Assembly (NCBI RefSeq): GCF_024343735.1 | Contig: NZ_RJUE01000008.1 | Coordinates: 25,474 to 89,473 of the forward strand | From: Lacihabitans sp. CCS-44 | GTDB taxonomy: Bacteria; Bacteroidota; Bacteroidia; Cytophagales; Spirosomataceae | Direction of reading: 5' to 3' | DNA: 64,000 nt | Part shown: one piece after another, positions 36,658 to 46,585 of the stretch | Position numbering within the stretch: the stretch's first letter is position 1 | Layout of the letters: every line of letters begins with the position of its first letter | Notes under the pieces: model-generated | Told to the model about the DNA's origin: nothing | The model's input: only the letters and a program-made list of their open reading frames with translations | Database searches by the model: none | Position numbers and translations under genes: made by a program

Positions 36658-39429
36658 ATGGATCAGTTTTCATATATAGCCAATGGTGATGTAGCCGCCA
36701 TAGAATCACTTTACCAGCAGTATCTTCAGAATCCTGAGTCAGTAGATGCCAGTTGGCAATATTTTTTCAAGGGTTTTGAGTTTTCTAAATCATGGAACGC
36801 CGAGACCCCTGTAGCTTCGCATGTATCCACGGACTCTGAAAAAGAGAGAATTTCCAAAGAGCGTGAAGTTGTGCATTTGATACGTGGCTACAGGTCTCGT
36901 GGGCACATGATGTCAAAAATAGACCCACTATATTCCATCAGAAAATATAACGCCAACCTCGATCTGTCTTTTTTTCACCTTTCGGAAAAAGATTTAGATA
37001 CGGTTTTTGAAGCTGGGGTCGAGGTTTTTGGAAGACCAGCTACTTTGAGAGAAATCGAATCTTCACTTAAAACCATTTATGGGGGTAAAATTGGTTTCGA
37101 ATATCTTTTTATAAGAGATAGCAATATAAAAAATTGGTTCAGAAAAAAAATCGAGAAAGATTATTTGACTTACAACCCGTCATTTGACCAAAAGAAAAGA
37201 ATACTTAAGAAAATAAATCAGGCCGTAGCTTTTGAGAACTTTTTGCATACCAAATTTTTGGGTAAAAAGAGATTTTCATTAGAAGGTGGTGAGTCGGCTA
37301 TAGCTGGTCTTGACGCAGCTATATTGAAAGGAGCTGAGTTAGGAGTAGAAGAGGTAGTGATAGGAATGGCACACAGAGGCAGGTTGAATGTGTTGACGAA
37401 TATCATGCAGAAGCCTTACGATCAAGTTTTTAACGAGTTTGAAGAAAATGTTCCTACGCTTGAGTTTAGCGACGGCGATGTGAAATATCACATGGGTTAC
37501 TCTAGCCAAATAGAAGCTCCGGGCGGCAAGAGAGTTTCAATGAAACTGATGGCCAACCCTTCACATTTAGAAACCGTCGATCCTGTGGTTTTGGGATATG
37601 CTAGAGCCAGAGCTGATGCTCACTTTGAAAGCCAAGGTCTAAAGCCAAACGAATTTGCCGATATTTATGACAAAATCCTTCCGATAATTATACACGGCGA
37701 TGCTTCTTTGGCTGGCCAAGGTATAGTATATGAAATAGCCCAGATGTCTAATCTGCCAGGATATTATGTGGGTGGGGCTATTCATTTTATCATAAATAAC
37801 CAAATAGGTTTTACAACCGATAATGCAGACGCCCGCTCAACTCTATATTGCTCAGATGTAGCCAAAATGTTGGACACGCCAATCTTTCACGTGAATGGCG
37901 ATGATCCTGAGGCTGTAGTTTATGCCATGGAGTTGGCCATAGAATTCAGAAAGGAATTCAATAAGGACGTTTTTGTGGATATGATTTGTTATCGTAAGCA
38001 TGGCCACAACGAGGCAGATGAGCCGCGTTTTACCCAGCCGGGCATGTACGAGCTCATCAGTAAGCACCAAACACCGCGTGAAATTTACATAGAAAAACTC
38101 AAAGCCGACGGAACCATAAACGAGGAAGATGCAAAGAAAATCAAAGCTCAATTTGATGACAACTTGCAAGATATTCTTTCTAAAGTAAAACAAAACCAGC
38201 TGCCTTATCAACTTCCGAAGTTGGAGAGAGATTGGGCTGCCTTGAGGAGATCGACAGTAGAAGACTTTGAAGAATCTCCCAAAACAGGTATTTCTAAAGA
38301 ATTATTGGCAAAGGTAGGATCGGTGCTTTCAAATGTACCTGATGGTTTTACGCCTATCAAGCAGATAGAGAAAGTTTTAGAAGAAAGAAAAGAGATTTTT
38401 GCTGGTAAAAAGCCTTTTAATTGGGCTGCGGCAGAGTTGCTTGCATTTGGGTCATTGCTACAGCAAGGCAACTGGGTGCGTATGACGGGCCAGGATGTGC
38501 AAAGGGGTACGTTTTCGCACAGACATGCCATTCTTCACGACATTAAAAACTACAACAGGTACAATAATCTTGCTCATATAAGTGCCGAGCAAGGGAAATT
38601 CGAAATTTATAACTCGTTCCTTTCTGAGTACGCAGTCATGGGTTTTGAATATGGCTACGCCATGGCAAATCCAAACGCCTTGGTTATTTGGGAAGCACAA
38701 TTTGGGGACTTTGCCAACGGAGCCCAGATTATGATAGATCAATTTTTGGTGGCTGCTGAATCAAAATGGAATTCGATGAATGGTTTGGTTCTACTTCTGC
38801 CTCATGGCTATGAAGGTCAAGGCCCAGAACACTCCAATGCCCGTCCAGAGAGATTCCTTCAGTTAGCAGCCGAATACAATATTTATGTTTGTAATTGTAC
38901 TTCACCAGCCAACTTCTTCCATATGTTAAGGAGGCAAGTTTCGCTTCCTTTTCGTAAGCCTTGTGTACACATGTCTCCAAAGTCTATGTTGAGACATCCA
39001 ATGGCCGTATCAGAAATGAGCGAGTTTCTTGAAAATACGAGTTTCAGAGAAGTTATTTCTGACGAAACCAAGGATCCTAAAAAAGTGAGAAGAGTGCTGC
39101 TATGCAGCGGAAAGGTTTTCTATGATTTGCAAAAGAGAAAACTAGACGAAAATAGAGAAGACATAGCTATTCTAAGAGTTGAGCAGCTCTACCCATTCCC
39201 GAAAACACAAATCGAGAATGAGCTTGCGAAATATCCAAATGCTGAAAAAGTGTGGGTTCAAGAAGAACCATTAAATATGGGATATTGGTCATTTATTATC
39301 AGAGAATTCCCTGGTGGTATAGACGACGTGATTTCAAGGAAATTAAGTGCTTCTCCAGCAACAGGGTATACTAAAAATCACAACGATATTCAAAGTAAAA
39401 TTTTAGATAAAGCATTTCAATTGAATTAA
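36658..39429 (+). CDS. sucA: 2-oxoglutarate dehydrogenase E1 component
   Basis: A 923-residue ThDP-dependent decarboxylase, the first enzyme of the 2-oxoglutarate dehydrogenase complex in the TCA cycle. N-terminal segment [20 protein letters not shown], then [34 protein letters not shown] and the Mg/ThDP region VNGDDPEAV are characteristic. The C-terminal half holds the transketolase pyrimidine domain ([30 protein letters not shown]). Length is near the family norm of about 930. odhB starts two bases after the stop, so the genes form one operon. Confidence 0.97.
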   Translation: MDQFSYIANGDVAAIESLYQQYLQNPESVDASWQYFFKGFEFSKSWNAETPVASHVSTDSEKERISKEREVVHLIRGYRSRGHMMSKIDPLYSIRKYNANLDLSFFHLSEKDLDTVFEAGVEVFGRPATLREIESSLKTIYGGKIGFEYLFIRDSNIKNWFRKKIEKDYLTYNPSFDQKKRILKKINQAVAFENFLHTKFLGKKRFSLEGGESAIAGLDAAILKGAELGVEEVVIGMAHRGRLNVLTNIMQKPYDQVFNEFEENVPTLEFSDGDVKYHMGYSSQIEAPGGKRVSMKLMANPSHLETVDPVVLGYARARADAHFESQGLKPNEFADIYDKILPIIIHGDASLAGQGIVYEIAQMSNLPGYYVGGAIHFIINNQIGFTTDNADARSTLYCSDVAKMLDTPIFHVNGDDPEAVVYAMELAIEFRKEFNKDVFVDMICYRKHGHNEADEPRFTQPGMYELISKHQTPREIYIEKLKADGTINEEDAKKIKAQFDDNLQDILSKVKQNQLPYQLPKLERDWAALRRSTVEDFEESPKTGISKELLAKVGSVLSNVPDGFTPIKQIEKVLEERKEIFAGKKPFNWAAAELLAFGSLLQQGNWVRMTGQDVQRGTFSHRHAILHDIKNYNRYNNLAHISAEQGKFEIYNSFLSEYAVMGFEYGYAMANPNALVIWEAQFGDFANGAQIMIDQFLVAAESKWNSMNGLVLLLPHGYEGQGPEHSNARPERFLQLAAEYNIYVCNCTSPANFFHMLRRQVSLPFRKPCVHMSPKSMLRHPMAVSEMSEFLENTSFREVISDETKDPKKVRRVLLCSGKVFYDLQKRKLDENREDIAILRVEQLYPFPKTQIENELAKYPNAEKVWVQEEPLNMGYWSFIIREFPGGIDDVISRKLSASPATGYTKNHNDIQSKILDKAFQLN

Positions 39430-39431
39430 TT

Positions 39432-40958
39432 ATGGCTATTGACATGAAGGTGCCTTCAGTGGGCGAATCGGTAACTGAGGTTACAATTGCTGCTTGGGTA
39501 AAAAAAGATGGTGATTTTGTGAAAATGGATGAGGTAATCTGTGAGTTGGAGTCTGACAAGGCGACTTTCGAGCTCCCAGCCGAAGCAGACGGTATCCTCA
39601 GAATTATAGGTAAAGAAGGAGAAACTCTCCAAATAGGTGCAGCAATTTGCTCTATCGAACCGCAAGGTGCAACAACCCCCAAAGTTGAGACTAAAGTTGT
39701 TGAAGCAGCTCCAGTTATTGAAACTGTTTCAGCTCCAGTATCTGACCAGAAGGTGGAGACATTGGATATAAAAGTGCCAACAGTTGGAGAATCTATCACA
39801 GAAGTGACCATCGCAAGTTGGTTGAAAAAGACGGGCGATACCGTTGGTTTGGATGAGATTATATGTGAGCTAGAGTCTGACAAAGCTACCTTCGAGCTAC
39901 CATCACCTTTTGCTGGAGTGTTAACCATAAAAGCAGAGGAAGGAAGCGTGGTTCCGATCGGAGGTGTTTTAGCAGCTGTTACGATAGGAGGTGCGGCGGC
40001 GAGTTCCGCTCCTGCACCAGCAGCCGTTGTAAATAGTGCTCCTGAGGCAGTAGCTTCGGTTGGAGGTACTTATGCCGACGGGCATCCTTCGCCAGCAGCG
40101 GCAAAAGTAATGTCTGAAAAAGGCTTAACTGCTGAGCAAATACAAGGTTCGGGAGTTGGTGGTAGAATAACAAAAGACGATGCATTAAAGGCTACATCAG
40201 TACCAGTAGCGGCTGCACCAGTAATTAAAGCAGAGGTTGTGAGTTCAGTTAAAGCTGAAAGAGGCATCAGAAGAGAGAAAATGAGTTCGCTTCGCAAAAC
40301 CATTGCCAGAAGATTGGTAGCGGTGAAAAACGAAACGGCTATGCTGACTACTTTTAACGAGGTAGATATGAAGCCAATCATGGATCTCAGAAAACAATAC
40401 AAAGATAAATTCAAAGATACGCACGGAGTAGGACTTGGTTTTATGTCATTCTTTACAAAAGCTTGCTCTATCGCCTTGCTAGAATTTCCTAATGTAAATG
40501 CTTTCATAGATGGCGAAGAAATAGTTTTCAATGAATTTACAGATATATCGATAGCGGTTTCTGCACCGAGAGGTTTGGTGGTACCAGTTATTAGAAATGC
40601 AGAGAAAATGTCTTTTGCTCAAATAGAAAGTGAGGTTATGAGATTGGCCTTGAAAGCCAGAGATAATAAGTTGACAGTAGACGAGATGACCGGCGGAACT
40701 TTCACTATCACCAATGGTGGTATCTTCGGTTCTATGCTTTCTACACCTATTATCAATGCTCCGCAGTCGGCTATATTGGGTATGCACAACATCGTTGAGC
40801 GTCCCGTAGCTATCAATGGTGCGGTTGAAATCAGGCCAATTATGTACGTGGCTCTTTCTTACGATCACCGTACGATTGATGGCAAAGATTCAGTAGGATT
40901 TTTGGTTAGAGTAAAACAACTTCTAGAAGATCCAATGAGAATGCTTCTTCAGGTTTAG
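39432..40958 (+). CDS. odhB: Dihydrolipoyllysine succinyltransferase (E2) with two lipoyl domains
   Basis: A 508-residue E2 subunit. Two lipoyl domains are visible, at residues 1-77 and 112-188; each carries the lipoylation site [14 protein letters not shown] peripheral-subunit-binding domain follows ([27 protein letters not shown]). The catalytic acyltransferase domain starts near 275 ([16 protein letters not shown]) and ends with the active-site motif [17 protein letters not shown]2 in proteobacteria usually has one lipoyl domain, so two is a noteworthy but not unique architecture. Partner E1 is immediately upstream; lpd is 400 bp downstream. Confidence 0.95.
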   Translation: MAIDMKVPSVGESVTEVTIAAWVKKDGDFVKMDEVICELESDKATFELPAEADGILRIIGKEGETLQIGAAICSIEPQGATTPKVETKVVEAAPVIETVSAPVSDQKVETLDIKVPTVGESITEVTIASWLKKTGDTVGLDEIICELESDKATFELPSPFAGVLTIKAEEGSVVPIGGVLAAVTIGGAAASSAPAPAAVVNSAPEAVASVGGTYADGHPSPAAAKVMSEKGLTAEQIQGSGVGGRITKDDALKATSVPVAAAPVIKAEVVSSVKAERGIRREKMSSLRKTIARRLVAVKNETAMLTTFNEVDMKPIMDLRKQYKDKFKDTHGVGLGFMSFFTKACSIALLEFPNVNAFIDGEEIVFNEFTDISIAVSAPRGLVVPVIRNAEKMSFAQIESEVMRLALKARDNKLTVDEMTGGTFTITNGGIFGSMLSTPIINAPQSAILGMHNIVERPVAINGAVEIRPIMYVALSYDHRTIDGKDSVGFLVRVKQLLEDPMRMLLQV

Positions 40959-40969
40959 AATAATGAATA

Positions 40970-40995
40970 GGCATCTTAGTGATGCCTTTTTTTTA
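40970..40995 (+). terminator. Rho-independent terminator after odhB
   Basis: AGGCATC (40970-40976) and GATGCCT (40982-40988) form a 7-bp stem with a 5-nt loop and run into eight T. It ends the sucA-odhB operon. Confidence 0.85.
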
Positions 40996-41126
40996 ATTTT
41001 ACTGAGTTTTTGGACTTGGTTTAAAGATTTTACTGTCAGTTATTTATAGTTAATAGAAACACTAACCGTATTGAGTTTTAGTGAATGGCGAAATGAAATT
41101 TAAATAGTATTTGTTCCTTATAATTT

Positions 41127-41285
41127 CTGTGCAGTCCGTTGTAAAATTTCGAACCTCCGTTTTTTTTACAGCTAAAATGCCAAATCGAAATTTTTCAGAG
41201 GACTTTGCTCAAAAAATGTTTTTTTTGGTTCTTTTTTGAACGGGCGGCGAGCCGCAAAAAAAAGAATGCCCGCCTGGCAAGGCAC
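41127..41285 (+). repeat. Dispersed noncoding repeat with hairpin, copy 1
   Basis: About 159 bp. It shares CAGTCCGTTG, an AAATGC-n-AAATC block, CAGAGGA, a T-rich run, a hairpin and the end ATGCCCGCCTGGCAAGGCAC with the inverted copy at 46306-46454. Here the hairpin is CTTTTTTG/CAAAAAAAAG enclosing GCGGC/GCCGC. The remaining gap between odhB and lpd (40996-41126, 41286-41359) shows nothing else. Confidence 0.75.
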
Positions 41286-41359
41286 ACAAAGTTCGTTTTT
41301 AAGCAAGTTTTTAAACTGAAACTTCAGTAATTTTATTAAGATTTTAAAGAAAGAAAGAT

Positions 41360-42760
41360 ATGCAATACGACGTAGTAGTAATCGGATCTGGCCCTGGAGG
41401 TTATGTGGCCGCCATTAGATGTTCCCAGTTGGGGTTCAAAACTGCCATTATTGAAAAATACAACGCCATGGGCGGAACCTGTCTCAACGTAGGCTGTATT
41501 CCTTCCAAAGCACTTCTTGACTCTTCGGAGCATTATTACAACGCAGTTCATCATTTTGAGGAGCACGGTATCACCATAGGAAAAGTAAAAGCCGATCTTT
41601 CGAAAATGATTGAAAGAAAGGGTGGCGTGGTGAAGAAAATGAACGACGGCATCACGTATTTGATGAAAAAAAACAAGATTGATGTTAAAAACGGTTTTGG
41701 TTCTTTTATAGACAAAAACACCATAAAAATTACCAAAGAAGATGGTTCTGAAGAACAAATCACTGGAAAAAATATCATCATTGCGACGGGTTCCAAGCCT
41801 ACTATTTTACCTTTCATGAATTATGACAAGACAAGAATTATCACTTCTACTGAGGCTCTTACACTCAAAGAGTTGCCGAAGCATTTGGTAGTAATTGGTG
41901 CTGGGGTAATTGGTGCTGAGTTGGGTTCTGTATATGCAAGATTGGGTTCTAAAGTTACTTTTGTGGAGTTTGCTGACGGCATGATACCTACCATGGACAA
42001 AACCATGGGCAAAGAATTGCAGAAGTCTATCAAGAAACTAGGAGCAGATTTTTATTTCAACACCAAAGTAAGTTTGATAGAGAATTTGGGCAAAGAGGTA
42101 AAGATTACGGCTGAAGACAAAGACGGCAAAAAAGTTGAGATATTGGGCGATTATTGTTTGGTAAGTATTGGCAGAAGACCTTACATAGACAATCTAAACT
42201 TAGAAGCCGTTGGAGTTGCAACAGACAGAGGCAAGGTATTGGTGGACGATCACACTTTGCAAACCAATGTTCCAAACATTTACGCGATTGGTGATGTCAT
42301 CAGAGGTGCTATGTTAGCCCATAAAGCCGAAGAAGAAGGCGTTTTTGTAGCTGAAACCATAGCAGGACAAAAGCCTCACGTTAACTATAACCTAATTCCT
42401 GGCGTGGTGTACACTTGGCCAGAAGTAGCGGCGGTGGGTAAAACCGAGGAGGAATTGAAACAGGCAGGAGTTGTGTTCAAATCTGGTTCTTTCCCCTTCA
42501 AAGCACTTGGAAGAGCTACTGCAAGTGGTGATGTGGATGGCTTAGTAAAAGTTTTGGCTGATAAAAACACTGACGAAATCTTGGGTGTTCACATGATAGG
42601 AGCCAGAGCAGCTGATATGATAGGCGAAGCCGTAACCGCAATGGAATTTAGAGCCTCTGCCGAAGACATCTCCAGAATATCTCACGCTCATCCAACCTAC
42701 CTAGAAGCAATGAAAGAGGCTTGCTTGGCAGCTACAGAGAATAGGGCTATTCATTCGTAA
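41360..42760 (+). CDS. lpdA: Dihydrolipoyl dehydrogenase (E3)
   Basis: A 466-residue FAD/NAD disulfide oxidoreductase that reoxidises the lipoyl groups of 2-oxoacid dehydrogenase complexes. FAD motif GSGPGGYVAA at residue 9, redox-active disulfide GGTCLNVGCIPSKAL, NAD-binding GAGVIGAELGSVY, and C-terminal active-site base in HAHPTYLEAMKEA. It follows sucA-odhB in the same direction but after a terminator and a dispersed repeat, so it probably has its own promoter, consistent with supplying other complexes too. A terminator follows 25 bp later. Confidence 0.97.
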   Translation: MQYDVVVIGSGPGGYVAAIRCSQLGFKTAIIEKYNAMGGTCLNVGCIPSKALLDSSEHYYNAVHHFEEHGITIGKVKADLSKMIERKGGVVKKMNDGITYLMKKNKIDVKNGFGSFIDKNTIKITKEDGSEEQITGKNIIIATGSKPTILPFMNYDKTRIITSTEALTLKELPKHLVVIGAGVIGAELGSVYARLGSKVTFVEFADGMIPTMDKTMGKELQKSIKKLGADFYFNTKVSLIENLGKEVKITAEDKDGKKVEILGDYCLVSIGRRPYIDNLNLEAVGVATDRGKVLVDDHTLQTNVPNIYAIGDVIRGAMLAHKAEEEGVFVAETIAGQKPHVNYNLIPGVVYTWPEVAAVGKTEEELKQAGVVFKSGSFPFKALGRATASGDVDGLVKVLADKNTDEILGVHMIGARAADMIGEAVTAMEFRASAEDISRISHAHPTYLEAMKEACLAATENRAIHS

Positions 42761-42785
42761 ACTTATTTTTTGTTTTATATTTGGA

Positions 42786-42811
42786 AAATCCAGCTTTGGC
42801 TGGATTTTTTT
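42786..42811 (+). terminator. Rho-independent terminator after lpd
   Basis: AAATCCAGC (42786-42794) and GCTGGATTT (42799-42807) form a 9-bp stem with loop TTTG and a T tract. Confidence 0.9.
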
Positions 42812-42927
42812 GGTTTTGCGATGCTTTCTTGTCTATTTGCAGGTAAAATCGTTTAAGACATCTTCTAAGGCAATAGTCAATGCAGAGCGGGTTATTAAAT
42901 TGAAAACGTATTAAAAATAGAAAGTAG

Positions 42928-43524
42928 ATGAACAAAAAATGGGGTTTTTTGAGAGAGACAAATGCATTAGCAGAAATTGCAGGCATTGATAAAGATACTG
43001 GACTTCATAGGACTGGACTTGAAGATTATCTGAAAATTATTTATCCAAATACAAATGATTGGATCCATGATAAGGCATTCGGAAAGATAGATGAAGTATC
43101 ATATAGAAGTCGTCCTGACTACAGAAGTGATGACTTGAAAATTATTGTTGAATTTGATGGACTTCCACATTATACGAATCCAGATATTATTGAAAAGGAT
43201 AAAAAAAATACAGATTTATACAACAGTTTTGGGTTTAAGGTAGTCAGAATTCCATATTTTATTCAAATGACTAAAGAAGCTGTTAAAACCTTATTCGGAA
43301 TTGAGGTGTCAGAGGACTTGTTTGATGGAACAATTCCATCTTTGGGTATTAAAGGGCGAAATACACCTGCATATTTATGTCCCGCTGGAATTAAACGAAT
43401 GGCTGAAGAATTTAAGAAGTTTCCAGAACAATATAGTACGAATATAGCTTTTTTGAAAGTGCAAAATGACGCATTTAAAAGCGGAATTGATTTTTTAGAA
43501 TATGAATACAGTAAATTAAACTAA
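42928..43524 (+). CDS. PD-(D/E)XK-like hypothetical protein
   Basis: A 198-residue soluble protein. The central segment RPDYRSDDLKIIVEFDGLPHY resembles the Vsr/DUF559-type nuclease core, where D, E and a following residue bind metal, and VVRIPYF follows as the next strand. I cannot assign a named family. It has no methyltransferase or restriction partner nearby. It stands alone between terminators, so it is probably transcribed by itself. A role in DNA processing is inference from the motif. Confidence 0.6.
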   Translation: MNKKWGFLRETNALAEIAGIDKDTGLHRTGLEDYLKIIYPNTNDWIHDKAFGKIDEVSYRSRPDYRSDDLKIIVEFDGLPHYTNPDIIEKDKKNTDLYNSFGFKVVRIPYFIQMTKEAVKTLFGIEVSEDLFDGTIPSLGIKGRNTPAYLCPAGIKRMAEEFKKFPEQYSTNIAFLKVQNDAFKSGIDFLEYEYSKLN

Positions 43525-43540
43525 ATAATATCAATTTTGA

Positions 43541-43605
43541 CTAGCTTTTCGTCGGTTCAGAGTCCACCGCACTTCACCCCGTTCCGAAAGGCATGTCCAA
43601 GCTAG
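43541..43605. other. Inverted-repeat-bounded noncoding segment
   Basis: CTAGCTT (43541-43547) and AAGCTAG (43599-43605) bound about 50 bp that is more GC-rich than its surroundings. GGTTCAGA inside it recurs twice downstream of the next gene (about 44445 and 44466). Purpose unknown; it does not fold as a tRNA. Confidence 0.35.
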
Positions 43606-43692
43606 ATAAGGTATTAAGCCGAACTGATGGAATCTAAGTTGGTAAAATACTCACTAAGAAAGTTTTAAATTGATGATAAATTGAATAAATAA

Positions 43693-44415
43693 ATGGATTG
43701 TAAGAATTGTAGTAGAGAAGTAAGTTCAAAATTTTGTCCGGATTGTGGACAAGTAACAAGCCTGAAGCGAATTGATGGGCATTACATTATTCATGAAATC
43801 GAACACGTTTTACATTTTGAACGTGGAATTTTATATACCATTAAAGAACTTTGTATTAGACCAGGTCTGAAGATTAGGGAGTACCTGACAGAGAATAGAA
43901 GTCGGCTCGTCAAGCCAATTATCTTTATTATCATCACATCGTTGATATATACTATTATCATCAATGTTTTTCATATTGAAGAGCAATATGTGAAATTTGA
44001 AGGCGAAGGGGCTAAATTGTCGACACCTATTAAAATTTTCACTTGGATTCAGGGCCATTACGGCTATGCGAATATCATTATGGGTGTTTTTATTGCATTT
44101 TGGTCAAAACTGTTCTTTAAAAAATATCAATTTAACTTCTTCGAAATCTTAATAATGCTCTGCTTTGTTATGGGTATTGGAATGTTAATTTTTTCCGTAT
44201 TTGCCATGCTTGAAGGAGTGGCTAAGCTTAAAGTATCTGAATTAGGGGGTATTGTGGGTGTTGCGTATTGTTCTTGGGCAATCGGACAATTCTTTGCAAA
44301 AGAAAAAATTTTCAATTACATAAAGGCCTTGTTTGCATATCTCCTAGGCATGCTAACTTTTGTAATTTTGGCCTTTCTTCTCGGAATATTGATTGACTTC
44401 ATTATAAAGCACTAG
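43693..44415 (+). CDS. DUF3667 zinc-ribbon membrane protein
   Basis: A 240-residue protein. A zinc ribbon at the N-terminus has two CxxC pairs (DCKNCSREV and FCPDCGQV). It is followed by the family segment HEIEHVLHFERGILYTIKEL and LTENRSRLVKPIIFIIIT, then about five membrane segments. DUF3667 proteins are common in Bacteroidota and have no assigned function. A palindromic terminator lies about 100 bp downstream. Confidence 0.88.
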   Translation: MDCKNCSREVSSKFCPDCGQVTSLKRIDGHYIIHEIEHVLHFERGILYTIKELCIRPGLKIREYLTENRSRLVKPIIFIIITSLIYTIIINVFHIEEQYVKFEGEGAKLSTPIKIFTWIQGHYGYANIIMGVFIAFWSKLFFKKYQFNFFEILIMLCFVMGIGMLIFSVFAMLEGVAKLKVSELGGIVGVAYCSWAIGQFFAKEKIFNYIKALFAYLLGMLTFVILAFLLGILIDFIIKH

Positions 44416-44511
44416 AATTTTGAGTATTATATAGGTACCGGCCGGTTCAGACCATTCGCTCTCTGGTTCAGAAAAGACCTTCTTGAATTCGACTACTATA
44501 GAAATGGCATA

Positions 44512-44541
44512 AAAAAAGCAGAGCCTAGGCTCTGCTTTTTT
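44512..44541. terminator. Bidirectional terminator between DUF3667 and Dabb genes
   Basis: A perfect palindrome centred on CCTAGG: AAAAAAGCAGAGCC is mirrored by GGCTCTGCTTTTTT. Convergent genes lie on each side, and it can serve both. Confidence 0.92.
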
Positions 44542-44570
44542 GATTTATATTTGTTGTACTACTATAAAGA

Positions 44571-44972
44571 TTACTTTATATCTGCATTTATAACAAACTC
44601 CGCTTTCCACTCGCTTTTGTGCGTGTTTATGAATTTCTGATAAGACTCACTCTGCGTAAATTTGGCAATGTCCTCTTCTGTTTTGAAAGTTAGATAATGC
44701 ATCACGTCAAAATCAGGTTTTTTGTCGCCATTGCCCACCGTATATCCAGCAGTATAGTTCACAATCTGCTTGTTACTTTTTTTCAAGTCTAAAAAATCCC
44801 CGATGTGTTTTTCAACTTGCTCTTTGGGTGTATTTTCATTGAATTTATAACAAACCACCATTTGTTTCTTCACTTTTGCAGGACCAAACGCTACACTCCA
44901 TATAAACATAGTACCCAAGAAAGTGCCGAAGAATGCGGCTGGTACCAAATATTTTATTAATCTCTTGCTCAT
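44571..44972 (-). CDS. Dabb (stress-responsive alpha-beta barrel) domain protein, membrane-anchored
   Basis: A 133-residue protein with an N-terminal hydrophobic segment (YLVPAAFFGTFLGTMFIWSV) and a Dabb-like domain (VVCYKFNENTPKEQVEKHIGDF, then a YTAGYTVGN strand and FDVMHYLTFKTEEDI). Dabb domains form dimeric ferredoxin-like barrels, often in stress or polyketide cyclisation contexts. The membrane anchor suggests the domain is periplasmic. A long noncoding region lies upstream of its start. Confidence 0.75.
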   Translation of the reverse strand: MSKRLIKYLVPAAFFGTFLGTMFIWSVAFGPAKVKKQMVVCYKFNENTPKEQVEKHIGDFLDLKKSNKQIVNYTAGYTVGNGDKKPDFDVMHYLTFKTEEDIAKFTQSESYQKFINTHKSEWKAEFVINADIK

Positions 44973-45376
44973 CTCTATTCCGAATTTTATTTTGTTAACG
45001 ATACAAAGATAACAAATATTCTACCAAAATGTTGCATTATTTTTATACAAAAAATAACGATTATAAGAGTTGTGGTGTTATTGCAGAATAATATTTTGTT
45101 TTTATGGTTTTTGTTAAAATAATTCTTGGGTGATTCTGCATCTCGATTTTTAGGGATTTTCTGATTAATCTATTCGGTTTTGATTAATTTATTCTAAAAA
45201 AAGCTTTTTTTAGAAATTGTAGGTTTAGCTTTTTAGGTTAGTTGTTTGAAAAAAGCTTTTTTTTGGTATTTTATGTTTAAAAGTCGTGCTTATGATTCTC
45301 CAAATATAATTTTGAAAAAAAATATACAAAATATTGTCAATCAGGGCTTAAAAACTGAGTTTTGAAAACTTGGCAC
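44973..45376. other. 404-bp AT-rich intergenic region with A/T palindromes
   Basis: Very AT-rich, noncoding, upstream of the Dabb gene and downstream of trxA. A perfect 22-bp palindrome centred on AAGCTT lies at 45193-45214 and a second AAAAAAGCTTTTTT at 45249-45262. No open frame with gene character seen. Confidence 0.6.
45193..45214. repeat. Perfect 22-bp A/T palindrome
   Basis: TCTAAAAAAAGC followed by its exact mirror TTTTTTTAGA. A related palindrome lies 50 bp downstream. Either a terminator-like hairpin or a protein-binding site for the Dabb promoter region. Confidence 0.5.
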
Positions 45377-45404
45377 AAAAAAAAGCAGATGTTACCACCT
45401 GCTT
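45377..45404 (-). terminator. Terminator of the DUF983-trxA unit
   Basis: On the minus strand AAGCAG pairs with CTGCTT across a 10-nt loop, then a run of eight T. It lies 20 bp after the trxA stop codon. Confidence 0.8.
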
Positions 45405-45424
45405 ATTCAGTATTTTTGGCCCTC

Positions 45425-45727
45425 TCAATTCAAGAAACCATTCATAACTTGTTTCAATTGAGACAATTGTAACACGCCGGATTGTCTCCATTTTTGCTGT
45501 CCATCTTTAAAAACCATCATGGTAGGTACACCAGATATATTGTATTTTCTTTGTAAAGCTGGGTTTTTGTCAATGTCGATTTTTATGATTCTTATTTTAT
45601 CTCCCATTTCGCCCGCCAATTGTTTCAGAATCGGAGCCAAGGCCTTACATGGTCCGCACCATTCTGCAGAAAAATCTATCAATACAGGTTTTTCTGATTT
45701 TATCAATTCATCAAAACTTCCAGTCAT
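45425..45727 (-). CDS. trxA: Thioredoxin
   Basis: A 100-residue thioredoxin with the active site [12 protein letters not shown] and the cis-proline loop [13 protein letters not shown]. It has no signal peptide, so it acts in the cytoplasm as a general disulfide reductant. It follows the DUF983 gene by 8 bp and is ended by a terminator. Length is slightly under the usual 105-110. Confidence 0.95.
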   Translation of the reverse strand: MTGSFDELIKSEKPVLIDFSAEWCGPCKALAPILKQLAGEMGDKIRIIKIDIDKNPALQRKYNISGVPTMMVFKDGQQKWRQSGVLQLSQLKQVMNGFLN

Positions 45728-45735
45728 TTTTATAT

Positions 45736-46119
45736 TTATTTAATTGTATCTTTTTTATCAGGGTCATAACTTATCATAATCATCAGCCAAAGCGACCGCG
45801 ACATTCTGTAGATCCATCTCACGAGTGTAAAAGTGATGAGCAGGTAAACCATTATATAAAACCTCCAATCGTATTTTTCTTCAAAGAACATGTAATAGCC
45901 TACGGTTGCCGTTACAAAGAGTGCGATGTTGAGCATATAAGAAATGTACATAGCACCATAAAAGAATCCTACCTCTTTTTCGTACTTCAGTCCGCAGTTT
46001 GAGCAGTTTTTGTGCATGCTAAAGATACCTTTTAGCGAAAATAAATGTGTTCTATCATATAATTCACCTTCGCCACATCTTGGACATTTCATTTTTATCG
46101 CCGAACCTATTTTACCCAT
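45736..46119 (-). CDS. DUF983 zinc-ribbon membrane protein
   Basis: A 127-residue protein. The N-terminal ribbon has CPRCGEG and, after a spacer, CSNCGLKY, followed by two to three membrane segments ([32 protein letters not shown]). This is the DUF983 pattern, common in Bacteroidota and alphaproteobacteria, function unknown. It forms an operon with trxA. Upstream, a 466-bp region carries the second copy of the dispersed repeat. Confidence 0.9.
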   Translation of the reverse strand: MGKIGSAIKMKCPRCGEGELYDRTHLFSLKGIFSMHKNCSNCGLKYEKEVGFFYGAMYISYMLNIALFVTATVGYYMFFEEKYDWRFYIMVYLLITFTLVRWIYRMSRSLWLMIMISYDPDKKDTIK

Positions 46120-46305
46120 TTTATTGTTTATTTTACCGCAAATTTACCTAATTCAGAGGAGAATTTAGTATTATTAGCTCATTGATATATGAACATATAT
46201 TCATATTAAAAAATTCATTTGAATAAAAAAAACTTTTTGCATTTGGTTTGTATTTATATTTACTAAAGTTTTAGAAATAAAATTATTTTGAACTAAAATC
46301 ATTAC

Positions 46306-46454
46306 GTGCCTTGCCAGGCGGGCATACTTTTTTTTCGAAAAAAAAGTATCAAAAAAAACACCTTCTGAACAATGATCCTCTGTAAAATTTTGGATTTAGC
46401 ATTTCGAGAAGAAGTAAAATTTTGAGTTCCAAAATTTTCCAACGGACTGTTCAG
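46306..46454 (-). repeat. Dispersed noncoding repeat with hairpin, copy 2 (inverted)
   Basis: About 149 bp, the reverse-orientation homologue of 41127-41285. Its hairpin is a perfect palindrome, ACTTTTTTTTCGAAAAAAAAGT, at the same relative place. The outer end GTGCCTTGCCAGGCGGGCAT is identical in both copies. The rest of the 46120-46585 gap is AT-rich and shows no gene. Confidence 0.75.
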
Positions 46455-46585
46455 AAGAATTAGGACAATTAGGATTTATACTTTATATCTAATTCGTTGA
46501 TTGTAAGTTGTATTTAATGTTATATTGGTTTTAATAACTCACCACAATCTGATTCTAAAACTAAAATTTAGACAAATACCCGAAT

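Noticed and set aside
39371..39928. Open frame of 185 codons on the minus strand opposite odhB
   Set aside because: It mirrors the two lipoyl domains; its internal repetition comes from theirs.
43541..43640. Possible tRNA-like fold around GGTTCAGA
   Set aside because: The 7-bp ends pair but no acceptor/anticodon cloverleaf or T-arm of proper length can be drawn.
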